Of a stretch of DNA of 64,000 bases, positions 42,258 through 51,859 are shown in pieces. How positions within the stretch are numbered: position 1 is the stretch's first letter; the number at the start of each line of letters is the position of its first letter. A model generated the notes under the pieces. That model was not told the origin of the DNA. It saw only the letters and a program-made list of their open reading frames with translations, and did not search any database. Origin of the DNA: a bacterium. GTDB taxonomy: Bacteria; Elusimicrobiota; Elusimicrobia; UBA1565; UBA9628. The position numbers and the translations under genes are program-made. The stretch lies in the NCBI GenBank assembly GCA_021822495.1, contig JAKAQO010000008.1, positions 1 through 64,000 on the forward strand. The letters run 5' to 3'.

Positions 42258-43265
42258 GTGCAATTCGTTCGCAATCGCCGTCATCATCAAAAAGCCAAGA
42301 AGAAGCGGTCAGCCTGTCTCCTGCTTTTGACCGTTCTATTGATTGGCCCCCTCAGCTCAAGTCTTCAAGCCGCTCCGGCAACCTTCATCACGGCGTTGCC
42401 GGTCTCTCAAGACCAACTCTTGGCCCGTTTTTCTTTTAATCCTACGCTCAGCTCAAACCCCTCCGCGCCTTCCGGCGGAACGCAACTGAATAACTACCAA
42501 TTTCCAGAGACCTTTCTCTACGGTCTCACCGATAAAATCGCTCTCGCCTTGGACGCCAGGCAAGGTTTTAGTTCCATGCAAGAAGGCCTCCCTCAAGGCA
42601 GTCAAAATTTAAGCGCCGCAGGCGCGGGAGACACCCTCGTTTTCGCCCGCTATACGCTTTTTAGCATTGATCATCCGGGAAATACCTTTCGCATCGCTCC
42701 TTTATTGGGAATGTATCTTCCCACCGGATACTATGACAAATCCAACGCCTCGGGGCTTTTACCCGCAGCTCTTCAAAACGGTTCGGGCTCGGTCGATCCC
42801 TTCCTGGGATTGACCGCCGCTTTTTACAACCGCCATTATGGTTGGAGTTGGGACGCGACTTACCGGCATAACCCGCCCGCTCCGGGGGGATTTGATTTGG
42901 GAGACGAAGCGAGAACTGACGGGGAATTTGAATTTCGCATTTTTCCGCATTCCCTTCCAAGCTCTTATTTGCCAAACGAGTTATGGGGAGTTTTTGAAAC
43001 CAATCTCATTTCCAACAACAGAAGCGAAATCGCGGGAAATCTCGACAGCGCCTCCGGCGGGTTTTCCTGGCTTTTTTGGTCGGGCTTTGATTATGCGACT
43101 CTTCACTGGGAACTGGGAGCCGAAGTCGGCATTCCTGTGGTTCAGAATTTAAACGGCCCCGGAGAAGTCAAACAAATCGTCTCTTTTCGACTCTTTTACG
43201 AATATTACCTCGCCATGCCGTCTTGGCGAAAGAAAAAACCAGCCCCACATCAAACCGGAATATGA
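42258..43265 (+). CDS. Outer-membrane beta-barrel protein (transporter/porin-like)
   Basis: 335 residues from GTG 42258. A basic N-terminus and hydrophobic signal (about 20-40, ending LQAAPA) are followed by strands alternating aromatic and polar residues, such as LLGMYLPTGYYDKS, YGWSWDATYRHNPP and FRLFYEYYL, as in barrel proteins of the transporter/MetA-pathway type. It overlaps the next gene by ATGA. The neighbouring HMA-like and MFS genes suggest a small efflux or uptake operon. The substrate is unknown. Confidence 0.65.
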   Translation: MQFVRNRRHHQKAKKKRSACLLLLTVLLIGPLSSSLQAAPATFITALPVSQDQLLARFSFNPTLSSNPSAPSGGTQLNNYQFPETFLYGLTDKIALALDARQGFSSMQEGLPQGSQNLSAAGAGDTLVFARYTLFSIDHPGNTFRIAPLLGMYLPTGYYDKSNASGLLPAALQNGSGSVDPFLGLTAAFYNRHYGWSWDATYRHNPPAPGGFDLGDEARTDGEFEFRIFPHSLPSSYLPNELWGVFETNLISNNRSEIAGNLDSASGGFSWLFWSGFDYATLHWELGAEVGIPVVQNLNGPGEVKQIVSFRLFYEYYLAMPSWRKKKPAPHQTGI

Positions 43266-43678
43266 AAAAAATCTTCTTCCTTCTAATAACGTTTCTTTGC
43301 GCCCTGCAATACTCTTCCTTTGCCATGCAAACAGTTTCGGACAAACAAAAAGCGATTCGGGCTATTCTTAAGGTCCAAGGCGTTTTTTCGCCCCGAGGTT
43401 TTTTCAATATCGAAGTACGCCTTTATCAACTCAAAGGCCTCAAGCGCTACCGATTTGATCTTAAAGATTCGCTCGCCATTCTCGATTTTGAGCCGGGCGT
43501 TTCCATCAGTTCTTCTTCCTTGAAAAATGTCATGGTTATGGCGGGATACCAGCCCGGGCCTGTGACAATCAAAGAAATAACTCTCTCTCAAATGAAAGAA
43601 AAAGGGCGCGGCTGGCTCGCGCCTCCGGCAGTCAACTCCCCATGGGCCTTTATCCGCTGGCTGGAACTGAATTTTTAG
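43262..43678 (+). CDS. Exported HMA-like domain protein without the CxxC motif
   Basis: 138 residues from ATG 43262, with a signal peptide (about 1-20, ending SFAM). Residues about 40-105 follow a beta-alpha-beta-beta-alpha-beta pattern (IEVRLYQLKGLKRYRFDLKD, then LAILDFEPGVSISSSSLKNVMVMAGYQPG) reminiscent of heavy-metal-associated domains, but the metal-binding cysteines are absent. The protein is probably periplasmic. It is coupled to the barrel gene upstream. Confidence 0.55.
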   Translation: MKKIFFLLITFLCALQYSSFAMQTVSDKQKAIRAILKVQGVFSPRGFFNIEVRLYQLKGLKRYRFDLKDSLAILDFEPGVSISSSSLKNVMVMAGYQPGPVTIKEITLSQMKEKGRGWLAPPAVNSPWAFIRWLELNF

Positions 43679-43711
43679 CCTATTCCCTCTTTTGTTTTGT
43701 AGAATAGTTTT

Positions 43712-44938
43712 GTGAGTTCGGCCCAAAAGAAAAGCGTTTTACTTCCTATTTTTCTCATCGTCGCCGTCGACATCATGGGGCTGACTCTCATCCTGCCACT
43801 CCTTCCGTTTTACGCGGAAAGATACGGCGCCACTCCTCAAACCGTCGGTCTTTTAATCGCCACCTATGCCTTTTGCCAACTGATTGCCGGACCTATTCTC
43901 GGCAAACTGTCCGACCGCTTCGGCCGCCGCCCACTTCTCATCGTCAGCCAAATTGGCACCTTCGCGGGCTTTTTAGTTTTGGGATGGGCCAAAACCCTTT
44001 TTTGGATATTCTTTTCGCGATTTTTAGATGGAATCACCGCCGGCAATCTCTCTCTAGCCCAGGCCTATATTTCAGACGTCACCGCTCCGGAAGACCGGGC
44101 AAAGTCCTTTGGAGTCATCGGCATCGCCTTTGGTCTTGGCTTTCTCATCGGCCCTGCCTTGTCGGGTTTTTTGTCGCAATACAGCTACGCCTATCCCGCT
44201 TATCTCGCGGCCGCGCTTTCTTTTACCAGCATTCTCTGCACTTATTTTCTCTTGCCACAGGCAATTCCTCACCAGGAAGAAGAATCCGGGCCGGGAGGGA
44301 AACGCTTGGGGCTCTTGAATTGGGGAAGCTACATAGACTATTTCAAACGGCCGGAGCTTGCGCCTCTTCTTGTTGAATTTGCGCTTTTCTGCCTGATGTT
44401 TTCTCTTTTTATCCAGGGCTTTGCTCTTTTCGCGCAAAGAAGGTTTTTTATCCATGGTCATCCCTTTGGTCCCAAGGAAGTGGGATATCTCTACGCCTAT
44501 TCCGGTTTTCTAGGTCTTATCGTTCAAGGCGGTCTTTTAGGACGCCTGGTTAAACGCTACGGCGAAAAATCTCTCGCTCGTACCGGATTTATCTCTGCTG
44601 CATTAGGCCTTGTCTTTTTAGCCTTTGACCATCCTATTCTGATGCTCATTCCCATTTTCACCGCGACCGCTTTTGGAACCGGAGTATTAAGACCGGCCTT
44701 GACCAGCCTCATTACCCGGGTGACCAGCCGCAAGGAACAAGGGGTGGTTCTGGGGCTGACCCAATCTCTCAACTCTGTTGCCTCGATTTTTTCGCCTCTT
44801 TTGGCGGGATATTTAATAGGAAAAGGAGATTTGGCCGCTTGGGCGCTGATTGCGGCTCTTTTTTCAGGAATAGGGTTTATCCTCATCTCCCGAAGAACAG
44901 AACCTCAAGTCTCTCAAGCGACTCAATCTATCAACTAA
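43712..44938 (+). CDS. MFS efflux transporter (DHA1, TetA-like)
   Basis: 408 residues with 12 predicted membrane helices. Motif A GKLSDRFGRRPLL lies between helices 2 and 3, and a motif C-like GLGFLIGPALSG in helix 5 marks drug:H+ antiporters. The start is GTG 43712, with TAGAAT at 43700-43705 only 6 bases upstream, so the message may be leaderless. The substrate cannot be read from sequence. Confidence 0.85.
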   Translation: MSSAQKKSVLLPIFLIVAVDIMGLTLILPLLPFYAERYGATPQTVGLLIATYAFCQLIAGPILGKLSDRFGRRPLLIVSQIGTFAGFLVLGWAKTLFWIFFSRFLDGITAGNLSLAQAYISDVTAPEDRAKSFGVIGIAFGLGFLIGPALSGFLSQYSYAYPAYLAAALSFTSILCTYFLLPQAIPHQEEESGPGGKRLGLLNWGSYIDYFKRPELAPLLVEFALFCLMFSLFIQGFALFAQRRFFIHGHPFGPKEVGYLYAYSGFLGLIVQGGLLGRLVKRYGEKSLARTGFISAALGLVFLAFDHPILMLIPIFTATAFGTGVLRPALTSLITRVTSRKEQGVVLGLTQSLNSVASIFSPLLAGYLIGKGDLAAWALIAALFSGIGFILISRRTEPQVSQATQSIN

Positions 44939-44942
44939 AGAA

Positions 44943-45031
44943 CAAAGGGGACTGTGCCTTTTCCTCATAATTCTTAGGGACGGCGCTGTCCCGACCTTAA
45001 GATTATGAAGAAAGGGACTGTCCCCTTTTTA
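44943..45031. repeat. REP-like double hairpin (GGGACTGTCCC family)
   Basis: AAAGGGGACTGTGCCTTTT on the left and AAAGGGACTGTCCCCTTTTT on the right flank an inner dyad (AGGGACGGCGCTGTCCC, with CATAAT/ATTATG outer arms). A single related copy lies at 55898. It separates the MFS gene from gnd and could also terminate transcription. Confidence 0.7.
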
Positions 45032-45041
45032 GGAGGAAGTT

Positions 45042-46064
45042 ATGCAATTAGGAATGATCGGACTGGGAAGAATGGGCGCGAATATCGTCAGGCGGCTTAC
45101 AAACGACGGACATGACTGCGTCGTTTATGACGTGAGTCCGGAGGCGGTTAAAAATCTAACCGGGCCCCACATCACGGGGGCAACGTCTCTTAAAGATTTT
45201 GTTTCAAAACTCAAAACGCCGAGAGCCATTTGGATCATGGTTCCAGCCGCGGTCACAGGATCAACGGTTGATGAAGTTTCCGCTCTTCTTGAGAAAGACG
45301 ACGTCATTATTGACGGAGGAAACAGCTATTATCTCGATGACATCCAACGATCCAAACAATTAAAATCCAAGGGCATTCATTACGTTGATTGCGGAACCAG
45401 CGGCGGCATTTTTGGTCTTGAACGCGGCTATTGCTTGATGATTGGAGGCGAAAAACCTGTTATCGAACGACTAGACCCGATTTTTAAGACCATCGCTCCG
45501 GGAGTCGAAGCCGCGCCCAGAACTTCGGGCAAAACGGGAAACCCTTCGACGGCCGAACAAGGATACCTCCATTGCGGCCCCAATGGCGCGGGGCACTTTG
45601 TCAAAATGGTTCACAACGGAATCGAATACGGCCTCATGGCGGCTTACGCGGAAGGACTCAACATTCTCAAAAACGCGAATGCCGGGCTTCGTTCCCATGA
45701 GAAAGACGCGGAAACCGCCCCCATGAGAAATCCAGAGGCCTATCAATATCAGATTAACACTTCTGAAGTGGCGGAAGTTTGGAGACGGGGTAGCGTGGTC
45801 GCCTCCTGGCTTCTGGATTTAACGGCCAAGGCCCTTGCAACGGACGCGAACCTTTCGGAATTTTCCGGCCGGGTTTCCGACTCTGGAGAAGGACGCTGGA
45901 CGGCTCTAGCCGCGATTGATGAAGGGGTTCCCGCGCCAGTCATCAATGCCGCTCTCTTTGCCCGCTTTGAATCCCAAGGGAAATCGAGTTACGCAAATAA
46001 AGTTCTTTCGGCCATGCGAAAAGAATTTGGCGGTCACGCGGAAAAAAAGGAAAAGGGGGCTTAA
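45042..46064 (+). CDS. gnd: 6-phosphogluconate dehydrogenase, decarboxylating
   Basis: 340 residues, the short (GndA/YqeC-type) form rather than the 470-residue form. The N-terminal Rossmann motif GMIGLGRMGANIVRRL is followed by substrate-binding IDGGNSYY, CGTSGG and the catalytic Lys region GHFVKMVHNGIEY. It oxidises 6-phosphogluconate to ribulose-5-phosphate, CO2 and NAD(P)H. AGGAGG precedes the ATG. It is followed 5 bases later by zwf. Confidence 0.95.
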   Translation: MQLGMIGLGRMGANIVRRLTNDGHDCVVYDVSPEAVKNLTGPHITGATSLKDFVSKLKTPRAIWIMVPAAVTGSTVDEVSALLEKDDVIIDGGNSYYLDDIQRSKQLKSKGIHYVDCGTSGGIFGLERGYCLMIGGEKPVIERLDPIFKTIAPGVEAAPRTSGKTGNPSTAEQGYLHCGPNGAGHFVKMVHNGIEYGLMAAYAEGLNILKNANAGLRSHEKDAETAPMRNPEAYQYQINTSEVAEVWRRGSVVASWLLDLTAKALATDANLSEFSGRVSDSGEGRWTALAAIDEGVPAPVINAALFARFESQGKSSYANKVLSAMRKEFGGHAEKKEKGA

Positions 46065-46068
46065 AAAC

Positions 46069-47487
46069 ATGAGCATTCATAAGACCGTCCCAACGCCCTC
46101 CGACGCCTTGGTTATTTTTGGCGCAACGGGAGATTTGGCGCACAAAAAAATATTCCCATCTCTGTATGCAATGGTCAAACGCGGGGTCTTGAACGTTCCC
46201 ATTATTGGAGTCGCTTTTTCCAATTGGACGCTTGAGGATCTTAAGAATCGAATCAAGGACAGCATCCGTCAAATGGGGGATTTCGACCCGGAAGTTTTGA
46301 ATAAACTCCTCTCTCTTTTTCGCTACGTGGACGGAGACTATCAAAACCCGGAAACTTTTGCGGCTCTCAAAGAGGCCCTTGGAAATTCGACATGTCCGGC
46401 GCATTATCTCGCCATTCCGCCGTCTCTTTTCGCGACCGTCATTAAAGACCTGGGACAATCAGGACTTTCCAAGTGCGCGCGCGTCATCGTTGAAAAGCCT
46501 TTTGGGCGAGACCTCGCTTCCGCCCAAGAACTAAACCGAGTCGCTCAAGAGGTGTTTCCAGAATCTTCTATTTTCCGCATCGATCATTTTCTGGGCAAGG
46601 AGGAAATCGAAAACATCCTTTATTTTCGCTTTGCTAATTCGTTTTTGGAGCCTCTTTGGAACAACCACTACATCTCTTCAATCCAGATTACTCATTGCGA
46701 GAGTTTCGGCGTCGAGGGCCGTGGGAAATTTTATGACAACGTGGGTTGTTTAAAAGACGTCATTCAAAACCATCTTTTCCAGATCGTCTCTCTTTTAGCC
46801 ATGGAACCGCCATCAACCCAGGAGGTCGAATCTTACCGCAATGAAAAGGCGAAAGTCTTTCAGGCCATGCGCCCACTCAAGGCCGATGATCTCGTGCGCG
46901 GACAATTTATCGGATATCAAAACGAACCCGGCGTCGCTAAAAATTCCGACACCGAGACTTATTGCGCCTTGCGCCTTTTCATCGATTCCTGGAGATGGGC
47001 GGGAGTGCCGTGGTATTTAAGATCCGGAAAATCCCTGCCAACGAACGCCGCCGAGATTTTCGTCAAATTTAAATCTCCGCCGCAAAAATTATTCGCGGAT
47101 TCTGATTCTCAAGGAAATTCTCTCCGCTTTCGCCTCGCCCCTTACTCGGTTATTGCGCTAGCCGCGCGGGTCAAACGCCCCGGAGAAAAATTCATCGGCG
47201 ATCAAAAAGAGCTTTTTCTTCTGGACTCCCAACCGGAAAAACAAGCGCCTTACGAACGGCTTTTAGGCGACGCCCTGGCCGGAAACGGCGCGCTTTTCAC
47301 TCGGCAAGATTCCGTTGAAGCCGCCTGGGCGACTCTCGATGACGTTTTGACCTATCATCACCCCGCCCATCCCTATAGGCCGGGAACCTGGGGACCGGAG
47401 GAAGCCAATGCCCTCATCGCCCTTCATGGCGGATGGCATGACCCGACCCCGCGCCGAGATCCCGCGGATTTAAAGCTCAAGACGTAA
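46069..47487 (+). CDS. zwf: Glucose-6-phosphate 1-dehydrogenase
   Basis: 472 residues from ATG 46069; a longer frame from 45916 would overlap gnd and is unlikely. The N-terminal NADP site FGATGDLAHKKIFPSLY and the active-site signature RIDHFLGKEE are intact, as is the substrate-binding VEKPFG. It catalyses the first oxidative pentose phosphate step. It is coupled to gnd upstream; the glucokinase follows after 27 bases. Confidence 0.95.
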   Translation: MSIHKTVPTPSDALVIFGATGDLAHKKIFPSLYAMVKRGVLNVPIIGVAFSNWTLEDLKNRIKDSIRQMGDFDPEVLNKLLSLFRYVDGDYQNPETFAALKEALGNSTCPAHYLAIPPSLFATVIKDLGQSGLSKCARVIVEKPFGRDLASAQELNRVAQEVFPESSIFRIDHFLGKEEIENILYFRFANSFLEPLWNNHYISSIQITHCESFGVEGRGKFYDNVGCLKDVIQNHLFQIVSLLAMEPPSTQEVESYRNEKAKVFQAMRPLKADDLVRGQFIGYQNEPGVAKNSDTETYCALRLFIDSWRWAGVPWYLRSGKSLPTNAAEIFVKFKSPPQKLFADSDSQGNSLRFRLAPYSVIALAARVKRPGEKFIGDQKELFLLDSQPEKQAPYERLLGDALAGNGALFTRQDSVEAAWATLDDVLTYHHPAHPYRPGTWGPEEANALIALHGGWHDPTPRRDPADLKLKT

Positions 47488-47514
47488 AAGGAAAATTTCC
47501 AAGGCTCTCTTCCC

Positions 47515-48189
47515 ATGAATAAAATCGAAAATCCAAAAAAGATTCTGGTCATTGATGTGGGCGGAACTCACGTTAAAGTTTTAGCGAGCGGACAAAAGAC
47601 CGCGCTCAAAATTCCCTCCGGCAAGACGATGACGGCTTCCCGCATGGTTGCCGCCGTAAAAAAGGCGGCAAAAAGTTGGGATTATCAAGCCGTCTCCATC
47701 GGATACCCCGGACCCTTGATCGGCGGAAAACCTCTTCACGAACCGTTTAATCTTGGAGGGGGATGGGTGGGTTTTGATTTTAGAAAAGCCTTTGGGCGCC
47801 CTGTCAAAATCGTTAATGACGCCGCCATGCAGGCCCTGGGAAGTTACGGCGGCAAGGGCCGAATGTTATTTTTGGGTCTCGGCACCGGACTTGGAACGGC
47901 CCTCATTATTGACGGCATTTTAGAGCCAATGGAGATCGCCCATCTTCCCTATAAAAACGGAAAAACCTACGAGGACTTTTTAGGAATACGGGGACTTGAA
48001 AAATCCGGAAAGAAAAAATGGCGCAAGCACGTTTTTGAAATTGCGCAAAAACTCAAAGAAGCCTTGGAAGCCGATACCGTCGTTTTGGGCGGGGGAAACG
48101 CCAAAAAACTTAAAGATTTTCCGCCTGATTTTAAAATGGTCGCCAACGACAATGCCTTTATCGGAGGGTTTAGGCTTTGGACAAGATAA
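47515..48189 (+). CDS. ppgK: ROK-family (polyphosphate) glucokinase
   Basis: 224 residues. The phosphate-binding DVGGTHVKV, catalytic IVNDA and GLGTGLGTALI motifs match ROK kinases of the PpgK type; the compact size also fits. It makes glucose-6-phosphate for the adjacent zwf. Polyphosphate versus ATP preference is not readable from sequence. The last 13 bases overlap the ABC ATPase gene. Confidence 0.85.
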   Translation: MNKIENPKKILVIDVGGTHVKVLASGQKTALKIPSGKTMTASRMVAAVKKAAKSWDYQAVSIGYPGPLIGGKPLHEPFNLGGGWVGFDFRKAFGRPVKIVNDAAMQALGSYGGKGRMLFLGLGTGLGTALIIDGILEPMEIAHLPYKNGKTYEDFLGIRGLEKSGKKKWRKHVFEIAQKLKEALEADTVVLGGGNAKKLKDFPPDFKMVANDNAFIGGFRLWTR

Positions 48190-48983
48190 TCGAAGTCCAG
48201 AATCTTTCCAAACATTTCGGGGAATTTGAAGCGGTCGGCGGAATCTCTTTTGACGTAAAAAAAGGGGAAATATTTTCCTTGTTAGGGCCCAACGGCGCGG
48301 GGAAAACAACGACGATTAAAATGCTGACCACCCTCATTGAGCCTTCTTCCGGACTCATCCACATCGGCGGAATTAATCTCGCCGAAAATAAAATCGCCAT
48401 CAGAAAGCAATTTGGAATCGTCTTTCAAGACTCAAGCCTGGATGAGGACTTGACCGCGCAAGAAAATATGTTTTTCCATGCGGTTCTCTATGGACTCAAC
48501 CGCTCAAAACGCCAAACCAATATTGAGACCCTTCTGAAATTTTTCGGGTTATGGGAAAGACGAAACGATTTAGTCAAACATTTTTCCGGCGGAATGAAAA
48601 AACGTCTTGAAATCGCGCGGGCTTTATCTCACGAGCCGCCGCTTCTTTTTCTGGATGAGCCCACCTCGGGCCTTGACCCTCAAAATCGAAGCCGACTCTG
48701 GGAATACCTTAAAGATCTCAATAAAAAGATGAACATGACGATTTTCTTGACCACCCACTCCATGGAGGAAGTCGAAAAAGTATCGGAACGTATTGTGATT
48801 ATCGATCACGGAAAAATTTCGGCGGAAGGAACGCCCGAATCCATTAAAGCCGGAACGAAATCCGACACCTTGGAGGAAGCTTTTCTCGCTTTAACCGGAC
48901 GCGATATTCGGGAAGACGCTCCCGCTCTCACCGATCAGATGCGAAAGGGACGTCTTTTGTGGAGCGGAGGTAAAAAGAAGTGA
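48177..48983 (+). CDS. ABC-2 type transporter ATP-binding protein
   Basis: 268 residues from TTG 48177 (GGAGG 10 bases upstream). Walker A GPNGAGKTTT, Q-loop FGIVFQD, signature FSGGMKKRLE, Walker B LLFLDEPTSGLD and switch THS are all present. It is like the DrrA/CcmA exporters of drugs, lipids or polysaccharide. It overlaps its permease by GTGA. Confidence 0.9.
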   Translation: MDKIIEVQNLSKHFGEFEAVGGISFDVKKGEIFSLLGPNGAGKTTTIKMLTTLIEPSSGLIHIGGINLAENKIAIRKQFGIVFQDSSLDEDLTAQENMFFHAVLYGLNRSKRQTNIETLLKFFGLWERRNDLVKHFSGGMKKRLEIARALSHEPPLLFLDEPTSGLDPQNRSRLWEYLKDLNKKMNMTIFLTTHSMEEVEKVSERIVIIDHGKISAEGTPESIKAGTKSDTLEEAFLALTGRDIREDAPALTDQMRKGRLLWSGGKKK

Positions 48984-49726
48984 ACGCGATTTGGGCTTTA
49001 TGGCTCAGACAGATTAAGCGCTACTTAAGATCGCGCTCGCGCCTGATTGGATCTCTGGGACAACCCCTTCTTTTTTTATTGGCACTGGGATTTGGTTTTG
49101 GCCCGATTTTCAAAAAAGCCGGAGGGGGAAATTATATTCAATTCTTGACTCCGGGAGTCGTGGCTATGGGCGTCTTATTTACGGCTATTTTTTCCGGGAT
49201 TGAAATCATCTGGGACCGTCAATTCGGATTTTTGAAAGAAACCCTGGTCGCCCCGGTTTCCCGAATTTATATCATGCTGGGCCGAACCCTCGGAGGAGCG
49301 ACGGTTGCCGTCATCCAGGGAATTCTGGTTCTGACGATTGCGACATTGGTGGGATTTAAATGGAGTTCTCCGCTTGGAATTTTTCCGGCGCTCTGCTTTA
49401 TGTTTCTTATCGCTGTTTTATTTACCGCCTTGGGAACCGGAATCGCTTCCATCCTCGAGGATATGCAGGGCTTTCAAATCATCATGAATTTTCTCGTCAT
49501 GCCCATCTTCTTTTTTTCGGGTTCCCTTTTTCCGCTCTCGGGGTTGCCTCCTTTTCTCGGAGTTTTATCCGCCTTTAACCCCCTCACCTACGGAGTCGAG
49601 GGCTTAAGACTTTCGCTTTTAGGCGGAAGCCTTTTGCGGATGGGAATAGACATTCTCGTTCTTTTTAGTTTTTCAAGCGCTCTTCTTTTGATCGGGTCAT
49701 GGTTGTTTGAAAAGATACAAATCTAA
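48980..49726 (+). CDS. ABC-2 type permease
   Basis: 248 residues, six predicted membrane helices, with the ABC-2 family signature near LFPLSGLPPFLGVLSAFNPLTYGVEGLR. GTG 48980 overlaps the ATPase stop. It forms an exporter with the preceding ATPase. The substrate is unknown. Confidence 0.9.
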   Translation: MNAIWALWLRQIKRYLRSRSRLIGSLGQPLLFLLALGFGFGPIFKKAGGGNYIQFLTPGVVAMGVLFTAIFSGIEIIWDRQFGFLKETLVAPVSRIYIMLGRTLGGATVAVIQGILVLTIATLVGFKWSSPLGIFPALCFMFLIAVLFTALGTGIASILEDMQGFQIIMNFLVMPIFFFSGSLFPLSGLPPFLGVLSAFNPLTYGVEGLRLSLLGGSLLRMGIDILVLFSFSSALLLIGSWLFEKIQI

Positions 49727-49751
49727 TCTCCTCTTAAATCAGCGAATTGGA

Positions 49752-49757
49752 TATAAT
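49752..49757 (+). promoter_or_regulatory. TATAAT -10 box 11 bases before the SpoIID-domain gene
   Basis: A consensus TATAAT ends 11 bases before ATG 49769, and no ribosome-binding site is visible. The transcript would have a leader of only a few bases. Confidence 0.5.
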
Positions 49758-49768
49758 TAATCATCCCC

Positions 49769-51835
49769 ATGTTTCTTATTTTTGTCTTCGCGCGGCTTTT
49801 TACCTCGCTCTCTTTCGCAAACCCACCCCCATCTCCATTGAGAAAAAATCTTTTAGACCAAGCCCAAGCTCTTTATTATGCGGGAAATTTAAGCTCATCC
49901 GTCAGAACCTACAAAAAAGCGATTCACAAAGAGCCCAAGCTCTTGGAGGCTTGGCTTAACGGCGCTGTGGTCCTGGAAACGCTGGGAAGAGAAAAAGAAG
50001 CGAGAACATGGTATCAAAAGGCTGCGGAAATCAACCCATCTTCAAACATCGAAACCGCTCTGGGTTGGTGCGAACTCAAACTCCATGAACTTTCCTCGGC
50101 TAAAACGGATTTCAACCGCGCTCTCGCGGGAAACTCAAAAGACTCTTACGCTCATCTGGGAATGGCGCGCGTCTATATGGAGAAACGCAACTTCCCTTGG
50201 GCGCTCCATGAACTTAAAAGCGCGGCGAAATCAAACCCTCATTTAACCCTCATCCCCTTTTATGAGGGACAGATTTATCAAAAGATGCGCCGCCTTGGAA
50301 AGGCTTCTTCTTTTTATCAGAAGGTGGCCTCCGCTGATTCTTATTTTGTCGAAGCGCAAGAAAAACTGGCCCGCGTTTATCTTCAAGAAGGCGATTATTC
50401 AAAAGCTGTCGCCGAATTTGAAAGAATTAACGGTTCCGGACCTGAAAGTTCAAAATGGAAAAAATTATTAAGTCTTCTCCCTAATCAAGTCGCTCCTGGT
50501 TTTTCTCTCAACCCCTCTCGCTTTTATCATTGGCTGATGCCCATTCTTTCAAAACCTCTCCCGTCCCAAGGGGTTCCACTGTTACGCATCGGCATAGGAA
50601 CCAATCACCTGGGACGCCCGGAACGCCGCTCTCTCGCCGCTTTTTACGTCACTTCTCCCTTTGACCTGAAAGATTCTAAAGGAAACATTCTCGCTCATGG
50701 AAACGCCAATCAAATCTGGATTGTCCGTTTGGCCTCCCAAAAACGCAAAAAAATTCTCTCTATTTCTGGTCCGCCAAACAACAATTTTATAGCCAGTCAA
50801 CCAGTCACGATATTTCCTAAAAGCCAAAACGCTCTTATTAAGCTGGAAAGCCCTTCTCGACTGCCTCAGCTTGTTTTGGCCAAGGTCCTGCGGGGAAACG
50901 TGGAATTTTCCATTTTCCAAGGAAATATTCGCATCGTCAATACGATCGATCTTGAAAATTATACTCAAGGGGTGGTCGCGGCCGAAATGCCGATTAGGTC
51001 CCCCGTTGAAGCGCTCAAAGCCCAGGCGATATTAGCCAGAAGCGAGGCTCTGTTTCTAAAAACAATATGGCGACGCCATAAAAAGCAGGGTTACGATCTC
51101 TGCGACCGGGAGCATTGTCAGGTTTATCTTGGCGTTCACGCCGAAAGCGCTTTGGCCCGAAGAGTGGTTCAGGAAACAAGGGGGGAAATACTCACTTATC
51201 ATGGGCGCATCGCCCACGGAATTTATTCCGCCGATTGCGGAGGGCACACCCAATCCGGGGATGAACTCAGCGGCTGGGGAAAAATTCCGTATTGGAAAGG
51301 AATCCCGGACGGCGGAAAAAAGCGCGACTGGCCCTTATCTCCATGGAAATTGCGCCATTGGCTTCTGTCTTGGCCCGAGGCCTTTTGCCAGCCCTCCTCG
51401 AATGTTGATTATTCGCATTACCGCTGGAGCCAGGTCGTGTCTATCAAAGCCTTAAACCGAAAGGTGTCAAGAAGATTGAAAATAGGACGACTAATCTCCG
51501 TCATTCCTCTCAAGCGTTCCGTTTCCGGAAACGTCAACTCTGTTCTATTTATAGGAAGCAAAGGGCGCGCCATTGTTCGAGACGAACTTGAAATCCGCAA
51601 TCTCCTAGGACTCCAAACCTTGAGAAGCACGCTTTTCGTGCTGGACGCCGAATACGACGCGAAAGGACATCTGCAGTCTCTCATTTTTCACGGCGGAGGC
51701 TGGGGACACGGGGTAGGGCTCTGCCAATCTGGCGCCATGGGCCGGGCCGCGGCTGGACAAGATTACAAACAAATCATTCAAGCCTATTTCCCCGGCGTTA
51801 AAATTAAAAAACTGGACTATTCTAAAAAGAAGTGA
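49769..51835 (+). CDS. SpoIID/LytB-domain protein with N-terminal TPR repeats
   Basis: 688 residues with a signal peptide (about 1-18). TPR repeats span about 25-215 (for example LYYAGNLSSSVRTYKKAI). A SpoIID domain lies at about 390-520 (LENYTQGVVAAEMPIRSPVEALKAQAILAR, then YLGV and SADCGGHTQSGDE) and extends to the C-terminal GGGWGHGVGLCQSGAMGRA. SpoIID-family proteins are lytic transglycosylases acting on denuded peptidoglycan; in non-sporulating Gram-negatives they act in cell-wall remodelling. The conserved catalytic Glu is in AAEMP. Confidence 0.85.
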   Translation: MFLIFVFARLFTSLSFANPPPSPLRKNLLDQAQALYYAGNLSSSVRTYKKAIHKEPKLLEAWLNGAVVLETLGREKEARTWYQKAAEINPSSNIETALGWCELKLHELSSAKTDFNRALAGNSKDSYAHLGMARVYMEKRNFPWALHELKSAAKSNPHLTLIPFYEGQIYQKMRRLGKASSFYQKVASADSYFVEAQEKLARVYLQEGDYSKAVAEFERINGSGPESSKWKKLLSLLPNQVAPGFSLNPSRFYHWLMPILSKPLPSQGVPLLRIGIGTNHLGRPERRSLAAFYVTSPFDLKDSKGNILAHGNANQIWIVRLASQKRKKILSISGPPNNNFIASQPVTIFPKSQNALIKLESPSRLPQLVLAKVLRGNVEFSIFQGNIRIVNTIDLENYTQGVVAAEMPIRSPVEALKAQAILARSEALFLKTIWRRHKKQGYDLCDREHCQVYLGVHAESALARRVVQETRGEILTYHGRIAHGIYSADCGGHTQSGDELSGWGKIPYWKGIPDGGKKRDWPLSPWKLRHWLLSWPEAFCQPSSNVDYSHYRWSQVVSIKALNRKVSRRLKIGRLISVIPLKRSVSGNVNSVLFIGSKGRAIVRDELEIRNLLGLQTLRSTLFVLDAEYDAKGHLQSLIFHGGGWGHGVGLCQSGAMGRAAAGQDYKQIIQAYFPGVKIKKLDYSKKK

Positions 51836-51859
51836 TATATAAAGAGTAACGGAAAGGAA

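Noticed and set aside
45916-46068. Longer N-terminus for zwf from 45916
   Set aside because: It would overlap gnd by about 150 bases and adds residues before the conserved NADP-binding start; ATG 46069 fits the family.
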